Assembly (NCBI RefSeq): GCF_014109825.1
Contig: NZ_CP059576.1
Coordinates: 3,455,501 to 3,519,500 of the forward strand
DNA length: 64,000 nucleotides
From: Legionella sp. PC997
Lineage (GTDB): Bacteria > Pseudomonadota > Gammaproteobacteria > Legionellales > Legionellaceae
Direction: 5' to 3'
Below, one piece after another: positions 28,551 to 37,091 of the stretch. The notes beneath the pieces are model-generated. The model was not told the DNA's origin. It saw only the letters and a list, made by a program, of their open reading frames with translations, and did not search any database. Both the position numbers and the translations under genes were made by a program. How positions within the stretch are numbered: position 1 is the first letter of the stretch; each line of letters starts with the position of its first letter.

Positions 28551-29386
28551 TGATGGACTATCGAAATAAGTCGGTTTTGCTTGCCTCAAAACATGAGAAA
28601 GAAAAAGCAATTGCTGAAGTATTTTTTGCTAAACTCTCGTGCACACTGGATGTGCACGATTTCGATACCGACCAATTTGGGACCTTTACTGGTGAGATAG
28701 CAAGGACATTAACTCCCTATGATACCTGCGTTTTAAAAGCAAGGCGTGGTGCGGAGCACTACGGGTATGATTTGGCGATTGCGAGTGAAGGAAGTTTTGG
28801 TCCGCATCCTGCATTTCCATTTATTCCCAGTGACCATGAAATCATGGTGTTTTTAGATTGCAAAAACAATTGGGTGATTGCAGAGCAACATATTACACCC
28901 AAAACAAATTATCGCACGATAACGATAACCCCCCAAACAGAGCTTGATGGTTTTTTAGAAAAAGTAGGCTTCCCTGAGCATGCCCTAACCCTTCAAACCA
29001 ACAGAGATAAACAAGTTATTGCAAAAGGGATTAGAGACATTGAAGCACTCAAGACTGCATTATCTCTTGGCTTTCAACAAGAAAAAGAACTTTTGCTCGC
29101 AACGGATATGAGAGCGATGATGAATCCCTTGAGGATGCAGGCGATTTCTGTACTCGCCGAAAAGCTAGCTCACCGAATTCAATGTTGTTGCCCCAAATGC
29201 TCTATTCCCGGTTTTGGGTTTAAACAAACCGCAGGCAAGCTACCTTGTAATGCATGCGCATCCCCCACTTCTTTATACCTTCAAGAAGTTTGGGGATGTA
29301 TACAATGTGATTATCAGGAGACACACCCAAGAAAAGATGGTTTAGAAGGAGCTGAACCGCAATATTGTGATTATTGTAACCCATAG
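28550..29386 (+). CDS. DUF6671-type protein with zinc ribbon, fourth gene of the dab operon
   Basis: 278 aa, translationally coupled to the PII-like gene (TAATG overlap; the second ATG at 28553 has better spacing from GGAG). The N-terminal two-thirds, with SVLLASKHEKEKAIAEVFF, LKARRGAEHYGYDLAIASEG and SFGPHPAFPFIPSDHE, is soluble and enzyme-like. The C-terminus has four CxxC-type pairs (CPKC, CNAC, CIQC, CDYC), a zinc ribbon. I recognise it as DUF6671-like with moderate certainty. Operon position suggests a role in inorganic-carbon uptake or its regulation. Confidence 0.75.
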   Translation: MMDYRNKSVLLASKHEKEKAIAEVFFAKLSCTLDVHDFDTDQFGTFTGEIARTLTPYDTCVLKARRGAEHYGYDLAIASEGSFGPHPAFPFIPSDHEIMVFLDCKNNWVIAEQHITPKTNYRTITITPQTELDGFLEKVGFPEHALTLQTNRDKQVIAKGIRDIEALKTALSLGFQQEKELLLATDMRAMMNPLRMQAISVLAEKLAHRIQCCCPKCSIPGFGFKQTAGKLPCNACASPTSLYLQEVWGCIQCDYQETHPRKDGLEGAEPQYCDYCNP

Positions 29387-29482
29387 TTAAGAGCAAATCG
29401 GGATGCAAGAACAACCTTTGGTTTAGCACCCTGTTTTTTGCTAACAATTAGCATCTGCTCTACTGCACCCTATACTAGTAAT

Positions 29483-30337
29483 CTATGTAAAATGATAATT
29501 TATCCCAACTCTAACGCTCCCAATAGAAGGAGTAAGTGCAGTACTCACAGCTGCACTTCCCCAAAGAACAGTGGGTGTTTCAGCACCATTGCGTTGAGCA
29601 AGTACAGCAGGCGTGTTCAAATTATTTAAACGATAGTATGTGTAATCAATTTTTGCACTCCAATTGGGTTTAAATAACCACTCCACTCCTGCACCAGCAG
29701 TCCAGCCGGGGAGAGTTTTACTTAAGTTATTTTGAATGGAGATCGCTGGAAAAACTGTTGGCCCTAATGATTCATGAGCTGTCCAAGAGGCATCCAATGC
29801 AACATTACCATAAGCAAAACCTCCTGTGCCGAAGATTAAAAAGGTTGGATGATACAGGTAGCCTAAACGAGCACTCACCGTTCCCAAATAATTAATCTTT
29901 TGTTTAACAGCCAGAGCCCCTACATAGTACTCCTCAAAGTCCATTAAATTGACCACTTTTTGCAAGGCATAGGAATGATCTGAATCAGTTAAACCATCGA
30001 AACTGATATCGAGCCCCAGTAGAACCTGTTTGCTCTGTTGATAATTGTAGCCAACTTGGCCTCCGCCTAAAAATCCATTGGAATGAAGCGAAAAATTGTT
30101 AGTAGCCACTTGAGCTAATGCACTTGCAATATTGCTAGCACCTAATGGAAATGTTTGGTTGATATAACTTGTCGAACCCGTGGTGACAACTTTATTGTCT
30201 TGAGAACTCCAGTATCCCGCATTAGCACCAAGATAAAATCCAGTCCAATTGGGCTCTGGGTTAATTGGCCCCATGCTGCCAGAAAATGTAAAACTACTGA
30301 CAACAGTCATCATTAAAGAAAGAACTATTTTTTTCAT
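29483..30337 (-). CDS. OmpA-like/Opa-type outer-membrane beta-barrel protein
   Basis: 284 aa from the internal ATG at 30337 (MKKIVLSLMMTVVSSFTFSG signal); the longest frame begins at 30358. Eight-stranded small barrel pattern: NWTGFYLGANAGYWSS, NGFLGGGQVGYNYQQ, RLGYLYHPTFLIFGTGGFAY, GWTAGAGVEWLFKP, and a terminal VRVGINYHFT with the closing aromatic. This is the Omp25/Opa-like family common in Legionella, probably surface exposed. Both candidate starts lack a strong ribosome site. Confidence 0.85.
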   Translation of the reverse strand: MKKIVLSLMMTVVSSFTFSGSMGPINPEPNWTGFYLGANAGYWSSQDNKVVTTGSTSYINQTFPLGASNIASALAQVATNNFSLHSNGFLGGGQVGYNYQQSKQVLLGLDISFDGLTDSDHSYALQKVVNLMDFEEYYVGALAVKQKINYLGTVSARLGYLYHPTFLIFGTGGFAYGNVALDASWTAHESLGPTVFPAISIQNNLSKTLPGWTAGAGVEWLFKPNWSAKIDYTYYRLNNLNTPAVLAQRNGAETPTVLWGSAAVSTALTPSIGSVRVGINYHFT

Positions 30338-30391
30338 GTCTGTTTTTTGAAACTCCATTTTCGATTAGCCCAAATAGGGTTCAAGATACTA

Positions 30392-30979
30392 TTAAAATTG
30401 TGCCAAAAACTGTGGGATACTCATATGGGTACCAGGTAGGTTATTATAAAAAACATCACCCGGTTTAACCGGTATCATATAAGACCAGTGAATTAAACCA
30501 CTGACACCGTTTTGTCCACTATTCATTTGCATAATGAAAGAACATTGACCACTGCTTTTTACGTGCAAATCACCTATCCCAGTGACGAGATCCGTTCTTG
30601 ATGAGGTCCCGGAATAAAAAGTAATGTAGACTTTACCTTCGGAAGTCACAGAGCCTATTAAATATCTTTGCGATAAGACACTGTTACTTAAACTGGTATA
30701 AGATTGTCCAGTAAAATATCCATGATTATAACTGGAAATGACCCAAACCGTTTGGTCACTAACTGGAGTAAAATTAGCATTATCATAGAGATAGGCTAGC
30801 AATGTTTGGGGAGGAACTATCCATGTTGAATTTTTAAAACAGTATTGGTAGGGATCAGCTGAACTCAATGGTTCATTTGATTCAGGTGGCATAGAAGGAG
30901 GTAGTACTGGATTATCAATTGCATAGGATACTGATAATAAATTTGCTAGTACGATGGCAATTAAAATTTTGTAACTCAT
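30392..30979 (-). CDS. Hypothetical exported protein
   Basis: 195 aa with a signal peptide (ILIAIVLANLLSVSYAIDN) and a Pro-rich segment after it (PVLPPSMPPESNEP). The mature part is beta-rich with two Cys that may form a disulfide. No family recognised. The ATG has AAGGA eight bases upstream. It lies 55 bases before the barrel gene on the same strand, so the two may be co-transcribed. Confidence 0.7.
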   Translation of the reverse strand: MSYKILIAIVLANLLSVSYAIDNPVLPPSMPPESNEPLSSADPYQYCFKNSTWIVPPQTLLAYLYDNANFTPVSDQTVWVISSYNHGYFTGQSYTSLSNSVLSQRYLIGSVTSEGKVYITFYSGTSSRTDLVTGIGDLHVKSSGQCSFIMQMNSGQNGVSGLIHWSYMIPVKPGDVFYNNLPGTHMSIPQFLAQF

Positions 30980-31270
30980 TAATTATCCTTAACAATTTGA
31001 GGAGTCTAATGAGATTCTACCTTACTTAAATTATGCCAATCAAACAAATTTTTCTTTCACTTAAGCTCTCTATCCTAAGTATAAATTTAGTTTTTAAAAT
31101 ACACTTTAAGTTTTTATCGAGGCGATAAATGGTGACTTAGTTGCCCTCCTCTTTAACTCGCACTAATACAACCTCATGATGCCTATTGATTTCATTGAAT
31201 GCAGAAAATGTCTCACTTAATTAATTGCCAAATTAAAACAAAGATTTGTCATATATTGTTTTGTAGCTAG

Positions 31271-31969
31271 TTAAATTTTCATCTTAGGACGAACACGGCT
31301 TAAACCCCCGTCAACTGCAAGAACCTGCCCTGTTATCCAGCTATTCTCAGGACTAAGTAAAAAAATAATTGCCTGGGCAATATCTTCTGGCGTCCCTATA
31401 CGTCCAAGAGCATGCATCATTTTTGAGGCATTAGAGGCCAAAGGGTTATTTAATAAGGAAGCGGTAAGTGGGCTATTCACCATTCCTGGCGCTACGACAT
31501 TAACTCTTAAGTTATTGGGTGCATAAGTAGCAGCTGCTGCTTGAGCAAGTCCGATAATCCCTGCTTTGGCTGCAGCAATTGCTTCATGATTTGCAATTCC
31601 AACCAATGCAGCTGCTGATGAAATCAATACAACCGAGCCGCCTTGTTTCATCATTAAACCAGCTGCACGAACTGTTGCAAATGCGGTTGTTAAAGAGGAA
31701 TTAATGCTGGCTTGAAACTCTTCAAATGTTGTCGTGTGGGCACTCTTCAAAAGTAATGAGCCTGAGCAATTGACAACCCCATCAATTGAGCCGACTTTAT
31801 GAAAAACTTCGGTAACTGCATCAAAATTACTGGCATCGAGTATAAAATCTGGATGAATCTTATGGTTATCCCTTGCAGTGGTGAATACTTTATCGCCACG
31901 CTTGGTCAAAAAAGTAGTAACCGATTGCCCTATTGCACTGCTTGCCGCAATAACCAAATAATGACCCAT
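31271..31969 (-). CDS. SDR-family protein lacking the catalytic Tyr
   Basis: 232 aa from the ATG at 31969 (MGHYLVIAASSAIGQ), which fits the usual SDR N-terminus; an upstream ATG at 32041 would add 24 residues. The fold is clear: Rossmann start, DGVVNCSGSLLL (NNAG equivalent), GGSVVLISSAAALVG with the catalytic Ser, and LRVNVVAPGMVNSPLT and ITGQVLAVDGGLSR. The YxxxK motif reads IAAAK, so the Tyr is Ile, and the glycine-rich loop is degenerate (AASSAIG). It may be a non-oxidoreductase or binding protein. Confidence 0.85.
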   Translation of the reverse strand: MGHYLVIAASSAIGQSVTTFLTKRGDKVFTTARDNHKIHPDFILDASNFDAVTEVFHKVGSIDGVVNCSGSLLLKSAHTTTFEEFQASINSSLTTAFATVRAAGLMMKQGGSVVLISSAAALVGIANHEAIAAAKAGIIGLAQAAAATYAPNNLRVNVVAPGMVNSPLTASLLNNPLASNASKMMHALGRIGTPEDIAQAIIFLLSPENSWITGQVLAVDGGLSRVRPKMKI

Positions 31970-32230
31970 CGTGAAATTTCGCAAAAAAGGAAAATTGAAT
32001 TCACTATGCTTGATGAAGTTTAAAAGTTCAATATTTTTCATAGAAAATCATTAAATTTCATAGCAGATAAATCCGTTCTGCTATGAATTAAAGGGACTCA
32101 GAAAAACACAGAACTTATGTGAACAAAGATTTTTTGTTACATTGAAACAAACTATCTAGTCATTGGAATTCAATCAAGATTATTGAATTAAAATATTCCT
32201 ACTAGTCAATAGCCGGATGAGGGAAATGCA

Positions 32231-32668
32231 ATGGTACAAAAAAACGGTCTTGTTATATATTTAACTTATTTAGGAGCCCTCCCTTTTCTTATTGCTGCAT
32301 TTTGCTCTCTTATAGGAATCACCGAGCTCCCATACCTCGGTTCCACACAACCATTGTTTTACTCTTATGCAACACTTATTGCTAGTTTTATGGCCGGAAC
32401 TCTTTGGGGATATGTGATGCGTTCGAATTCTTCTAACCGCACAATCCTTTTTGCAAGTGTCATAATAGTTCTAATCCTATGGGTTCTATGGGGCAGTAGT
32501 AAAACATTGCCTTATTCGGCATTTTTAGTCCCCCTATACTTACTTCTTTGGTGCTTAGATTATTGGTTGTTAAAATACGAATATGAGGACCTTTCTTATT
32601 TTAAGATGCGCACAGGAGTAACCACCATTGTAATAGCAAGCTTATTGATAATTTATTTGAAAGAATAG
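32231..32668 (+). CDS. DUF3429 membrane protein
   Basis: 145 aa with four predicted helices. The N-terminal LTYLGALPFLIAAFCSL and the central YATLIASFMAGTLWGYVM are the DUF3429 signature. Inner-membrane protein of unknown function. Ribosome site GAGGGA is upstream. It precedes the cytochrome bd operon by 150 bases but is separated from it by an operator-like palindrome, so probably a separate unit. Confidence 0.85.
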   Translation: MVQKNGLVIYLTYLGALPFLIAAFCSLIGITELPYLGSTQPLFYSYATLIASFMAGTLWGYVMRSNSSNRTILFASVIIVLILWVLWGSSKTLPYSAFLVPLYLLLWCLDYWLLKYEYEDLSYFKMRTGVTTIVIASLLIIYLKE

Positions 32669-32725
32669 AAGATATGTATTTGATTATTTATTGTGCATAT
32701 ACGATAATCTTATATTAATCCCGTA

Positions 32726-32755
32726 ATGCAGTCATACTGCATTTTAAATGCAGTA
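32726..32755. promoter_or_regulatory. NsrR-like operator in front of the cytochrome bd genes
   Basis: Perfect inverted repeat TACTGCATTT and AAATGCAGTA separated by one T (32735-32755), preceded by a third half-site so that ATGCAGT and ACTGCAT also form a dyad (32726-32742). The TGCATTT-T-AAATGCA core is the core of the nitric-oxide sensor NsrR site (11-1-11 inverted repeat). It ends 66 bases before the cydA ATG. Confidence 0.6.
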
Positions 32756-32821
32756 GGTCATGTTCCTAATTTGATCAAAGACTACATTACAAAACTCAAG
32801 TAGTACGAGCGGAGTAATGAA

Positions 32822-34192
32822 ATGCTTGTGGAAATTCTTTCACGTGCCCAGTTTGGTTTTAGCATAGGGTTTCATATTTTATTTCCAACATTGAATTTAG
32901 GCTTGGCTGTTTTTTTGGTCATCATGGAGTTTCTTTGGCTAAAATCAAAAAAAACAGTTTATCTCGAGATATGTAAATTTTGGACTAAGATTTTTGCTCT
33001 TACCTTTGGAATGGGGGTTGTTTCAGGCATTGTCCTTGCCTATCAAATTGGAACAAATTTTGGACCATTTATCACTCAATTCGGTAACGTTTTGGGTGCA
33101 CTATTTGCCTATGAAACACTGACCGCTTTTTTCCTTGAAGCTGGTTTTCTGGGAGTGATGCTTTTTGGTTGGAAAAGAGTACCACCGGTATTCCATTTTA
33201 TTGCAACCTTGCTGGTAGCTCTGGGGACAACCATATCTGCATTTTGGATTATGTCTGCAAATTCATGGATGCAAACGCCTAGCGGGTATGAGTTAATTGG
33301 AGGAAAGTACGTAGTTGCTAGCTGGTGGTCTGTAGTGATGAACCCTTCATTCGTACCTCGGTTTATCCATATGATTTTGGCCTCTTATGTGACCACTTGC
33401 TTTGTCATCATGGGTGTTGCTTCATACTATTTGCTTCGCAAAAAAACAATGGAAGCAGCAAAGAAAACGATGTCCTTTGCACTTTGGGCAGCTTTGATTC
33501 TTGTTCCTGTGCAAATTGGTGTTGGTGATGTTGTAGGTCTCATGGTTAAAGAGCATCAACCGCTTAAAACAGCGGCCATGGAGGGATTGTGGCATACTCA
33601 AAGTGGCGCTCCATTAGTATTATTTGCTTGGCCTTCTCAGACGCAACAACAAAATAACTATGCTATTGAAATTCCCAAACTTGCAAGCTTCATTAATACT
33701 CATGATTGGGATGGCAAAATGGTGGGTTTAGACTCTGTTGCACCTGACCAACAACCAAGAGTTGCTCCCGTATTTTTCTCATTTAGAATTATGGTAGGCA
33801 TCGGTCTTTTGATGTTCGCCACGGCCATTGCTGGACTGTTTCTTCGTTACAAAAACAAAGTTTATGAGACTAAATGGTTTCATTATTGGTGTTTTGCACT
33901 AACACCGCTCGGTTTTATTGCCAGCATTTCCGGATGGCTCACTGCTGAAATTGGAAGACAACCTTGGGTGGTCTACGGGTTATTAAAAACTCATGATGCC
34001 ATCTCTGCGATTAGTGCTGAGGATGTGATTATCTCTTTTATACTGCTTGTGATTGCTTATGGAATTGTTTTTGGGTTTTATCTGTATTATTTATTGAAAC
34101 TCATTCGTTTAGGTCCTGAAGTCATTGATCAAGAACAAGTCGAACATCATGCATTTCAGTATATGACTGATCTAAATGTGGAGAAAAAATAA
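32822..34192 (+). CDS. cydA: Cytochrome bd ubiquinol oxidase subunit I (CIO type)
   Basis: 456 aa, nine helices. Heme ligands and motifs are visible: GFSIGFHILFPTLNLG with the N-terminal His, SFVPRFIHMILASY with the heme b558 His, and GWLTAEIGRQPWVVYG, the invariant quinol/heme motif. The Q-loop between helices 6 and 7 is short, as in cyanide-insensitive oxidases (CIO), rather than the long E. coli version. It oxidises quinol and reduces O2 without proton pumping, with high tolerance to NO, cyanide and sulfide. Overlaps the subunit II gene by one base. Confidence 0.95.
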   Translation: MLVEILSRAQFGFSIGFHILFPTLNLGLAVFLVIMEFLWLKSKKTVYLEICKFWTKIFALTFGMGVVSGIVLAYQIGTNFGPFITQFGNVLGALFAYETLTAFFLEAGFLGVMLFGWKRVPPVFHFIATLLVALGTTISAFWIMSANSWMQTPSGYELIGGKYVVASWWSVVMNPSFVPRFIHMILASYVTTCFVIMGVASYYLLRKKTMEAAKKTMSFALWAALILVPVQIGVGDVVGLMVKEHQPLKTAAMEGLWHTQSGAPLVLFAWPSQTQQQNNYAIEIPKLASFINTHDWDGKMVGLDSVAPDQQPRVAPVFFSFRIMVGIGLLMFATAIAGLFLRYKNKVYETKWFHYWCFALTPLGFIASISGWLTAEIGRQPWVVYGLLKTHDAISAISAEDVIISFILLVIAYGIVFGFYLYYLLKLIRLGPEVIDQEQVEHHAFQYMTDLNVEKK

Positions 34193-35187
34193 TGCTTCCA
34201 CTTATATTTGCGGTATTACTAGCTTTTATTGTCATGATGTATGTCATTTTAGATGGTTTTGATTTAGGGATTGGAATTTTATTTCCCTTTACCAGCAGTG
34301 AAAGCGAAAGAGATAAGATGATGAATTCAATTGCCCCCGTATGGGATGGTAATGAAACCTGGCTGGTTTTTGGTGGTGCCATATTATATGGAGGATTTCC
34401 TCAAGTTTATGGGGCTCTTTTGCCCGTTCTTTATATCCCTATCATGTTCATGTTGATAGCATTGATTTTCCGCGGCGTTAGTTTTGAGTTTCGTTTTAAA
34501 GCGGATAAGTCGAAACCTGTATGGAATTGGCTATTTGCAACCGGTTCGATTGCAGCAGCATTTTTTCAAGGAGTCATCTTAGGATGTTTTGTTCAGGGGT
34601 TCTCAATGAACCCTCAGACAATGGCGATTAGTCAGTCCAGTTGGTTAACTCCTTTTAGCTTATTTACCGGGATTGCCCTAATAAGTGGTTATGGGCTTCT
34701 TGGGGCTACATGGATGATTATCAAAAGCAGAAGCAAACTTCAGCGTAAAATGGTGCATTATGCCCGAGGGTTACTGGTTAGTGTGAGTTTCTTTTTGATT
34801 TTTGTTAGCATTTGGACTCCATTGCACAGCGCCGAAGTCTTCAATCGCTGGTATCAATTTCCTAATTTTTTATTATTAAGTCCACTTCCTTTAATTACGG
34901 CCTTTGCAATTTATCTTACCTGGAGAAACTTATCTTTAAATTCTAACAACGAACGCAAGCCTTTTATTTACAGTATTATCATTTTTTTGTGTTCTTATAT
35001 TGGCATAGCTATTAGTGTTTATCCTTATTTGATTCCACATCAGATTACGATTTGGGAAGCTGCAGCCCCATCTTCGACCCTCACATTTATTTTGGTCGGC
35101 GTGGCTATTATGTTACCCATATTGCTTGCATATACATTGTATGCCTATTCACTTTTTAGAGGTAAAACAGAGGAGCATTACCATTAG
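34192..35187 (+). CDS. cydB: Cytochrome bd ubiquinol oxidase subunit II
   Basis: 331 aa, eight helices. Family signatures: YVILDGFDLGIGILFPF, then SIAPVWDGNETWLVFGGA and FRGVSFEFRFKAD. Translationally coupled to subunit I (TAATG). Length and motifs are those of CioB/CydB. No CydX-like small subunit gene is obvious after it. Confidence 0.95.
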   Translation: MLPLIFAVLLAFIVMMYVILDGFDLGIGILFPFTSSESERDKMMNSIAPVWDGNETWLVFGGAILYGGFPQVYGALLPVLYIPIMFMLIALIFRGVSFEFRFKADKSKPVWNWLFATGSIAAAFFQGVILGCFVQGFSMNPQTMAISQSSWLTPFSLFTGIALISGYGLLGATWMIIKSRSKLQRKMVHYARGLLVSVSFFLIFVSIWTPLHSAEVFNRWYQFPNFLLLSPLPLITAFAIYLTWRNLSLNSNNERKPFIYSIIIFLCSYIGIAISVYPYLIPHQITIWEAAAPSSTLTFILVGVAIMLPILLAYTLYAYSLFRGKTEEHYH

Positions 35188-35255
35188 TCAATTGTCAATT
35201 CATCAGCAAAGTGACAATTATAATTTAGCAAATACCTTTATAAGGAATATAAATC

Positions 35256-35579
35256 ATGGCAAATCAAACTCGCGAAGGATTAATCAAACAGGCTAAGAGT
35301 GAATCTAGAGCAATCGCTTTAATTTACTCACCCATCGAGCTTCATGAATACATCGTTGAAATTATCGCTAAAGATTCTGATGAGTTCATTCATAAAGGAA
35401 AAGAACTATGGCATTTCAACTCTATTGACGAGGCTATGTCTCGGGCAGCAGAATATGGGGCAGAGGAATTTTTTCTGTGTGCTGATAATACTTACGATGA
35501 ATGTGGCTCGGAAAGTGGTTCACCCAGTTTTGACTATATACCTCTTTACTCAAAGGCAAAGCACCCCAAAAATAATTAA
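35256..35579 (+). CDS. Hypothetical soluble protein
   Basis: 107 aa. N-terminal half is helical then a strand (SRAIALIYSPIELHEYIV). The C-terminal half is acidic with two Cys (FFLCADNTYDECGSESG). Preceded by AAGGA. No recognised family. 68 bases after the bd operon, possibly read through from it. Confidence 0.6.
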   Translation: MANQTREGLIKQAKSESRAIALIYSPIELHEYIVEIIAKDSDEFIHKGKELWHFNSIDEAMSRAAEYGAEEFFLCADNTYDECGSESGSPSFDYIPLYSKAKHPKNN

Positions 35580-35612
35580 TTATTCAATAGGTGAGCGTTT
35601 TAATTTAGAGAA

Positions 35613-35855
35613 GAGTTAGGGATTAAATTCCATAATGGTTCAGATACTCCAGACTTAAGGGCCTCAATGGAGCACTGGTATTGGTGAAATGTGGTCTTGG
35701 CATAATATCCCCCTCATTATCCCGCGTCAGCACATCAAGGCTTTCGGTGGTGGGAAATTGATACTACCTATTACCTAATCAGAGCTCATGAGAAGGGTTT
35801 GGATGTTAAACCGATGCCCAAATCTTTATTAGAGCAGAATTTAGTGAAAAAGTAG
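35613..35855 (+). pseudogene. Possible decayed coding remnant
   Basis: Three short protein-like stretches in two different + frames: KFHNGSDTPDLRASMEHWYW then stop, EMWSWHNIPLIIPRQHIKAF, and WEIDTTYYLIRAHEKGLDVK running to a TAG at 35853. They look like one gene broken by a stop and frameshifts. I do not recognise the parent family. Confidence 0.3.
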
Positions 35856-35878
35856 TTATTCATTTCAAGGAGATGATA

Positions 35879-36289
35879 ATGAAACTTATAGGACTTTTTT
35901 TCTTAACAATGTTTTGTATCTTTGTGTTGGATATGATTTGGTTGGGGATCATTGCGAAATCGGTTTATGCTCAAAACATCGGTATGTTGTTACGTAAGTC
36001 GGAAACTGGCATGGCACCTATTTGGTGGGCAGCAGCAGTCGTTTATGTTTGCATCACCTTAGGGATTGTTTATTTTGTCCTGCCCAGCGCACAAGGTAAT
36101 TATATGCAAGCATTTGCTGGTGGAGTAATCCTTGGATTGGTAACCTATGGAATTTATGATTTCACCAATTATTCAATCCTTGCAAGCTGGCCTTGGAAGA
36201 TAACATTAATCGATTTTATTTGGGGAATGGTCTTATGTGGACTGAGTAGTATATTTGCTGTCTTCATCCAGAATCGATTTTTTTCTTAA
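35879..36289 (+). CDS. DUF2177 family membrane protein
   Basis: 136 aa from the ATG at 35879, chosen because AAGGAG (35867-35872) is six bases upstream; the ATG at 35873 abuts it. Four helices with DUF2177 hallmarks: FVLDMIWLGIIAKSVYAQNI, then GVILGLVTYGIYDFTNYS and WPWKITLIDFIWGMVLCG. Inner-membrane, unknown function. Confidence 0.9.
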   Translation: MKLIGLFFLTMFCIFVLDMIWLGIIAKSVYAQNIGMLLRKSETGMAPIWWAAAVVYVCITLGIVYFVLPSAQGNYMQAFAGGVILGLVTYGIYDFTNYSILASWPWKITLIDFIWGMVLCGLSSIFAVFIQNRFFS

Positions 36290-37091
36290 ACCAAGGTTTC
36301 TCCAATTACTCCTAGTGTAATAATGCAAACTGAAAGGACATCTATCATGTTCATATAAGTTAGTCCTGATTTGCTAATTAGGAAAAATACACTTGAAATG
36401 ATCAGAATGAGCAACCCTTAGAGTTGAAAAGTTGATAAAAAGACCAAGAAATATATTTTTTATCCCTTTAAATTCGTCATTGAATCATATAAGAAATTTT
36501 CCTCATGAATGCCTGGAAAAACGCAGCGAAATCCGTGGTTTAAATTTTAGACTCCAAGCCTCCAACACATTAATAATAAATAGAACCAAAATTAATAAAT
36601 AGAAATCAATTCTTAAAACCTGAACCATAATCTTCACTCATACCATACCAATGCGTCTGAGAAAAAGAAGGTGATATAATCCAATTTTTTAAATAGTCTG
36701 AGTAAAATTTAAGATACGTCAGTCGCAAAACTAAATACATCACTCACAGGATGCGCTTAGAATAAATTGCTAAAAACCCATCCTAAAAATAAAATGAACC
36801 CCGGATAACCAAGCTGTGGATGATTTTTTGGTTAAAATAAGTCACTTTGGTAAGAGCAATTTGGATTGATTAGAACCGATTTAGTAGTAGAAGATTAGCC
36901 CAATTTATGACGAGATTAAAAAAGGTTTTATATCTCCAATACTTTTTTGATGTAAGAAGCCTTTTTAAACATAAAACTCTAACTTTTGAGCAAATGCTAC
37001 GAAGATAAAGCTCTAAAAGAGACCTTAAAGTTATTACTACAAAATCTTTAACTTCTTTAAGAGAGCGGTTTATTCTGAAAGGAACAAGTGA
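36290..37091. other. Long non-coding gap
   Basis: About 800 bases, AT-rich, with stops in all frames. Short direct repeats (AATAAATAGAA twice near 36580-36605) are the only structure. It presumably contains the promoter of the ankyrin-RasGEF gene; no PmrA-box match was seen. Confidence 0.45.

Noticed and set aside
36290-37091. Search for a CRISPR array or small gene in the longest gap
   Set aside because: No regularly spaced repeats and stops in every frame.
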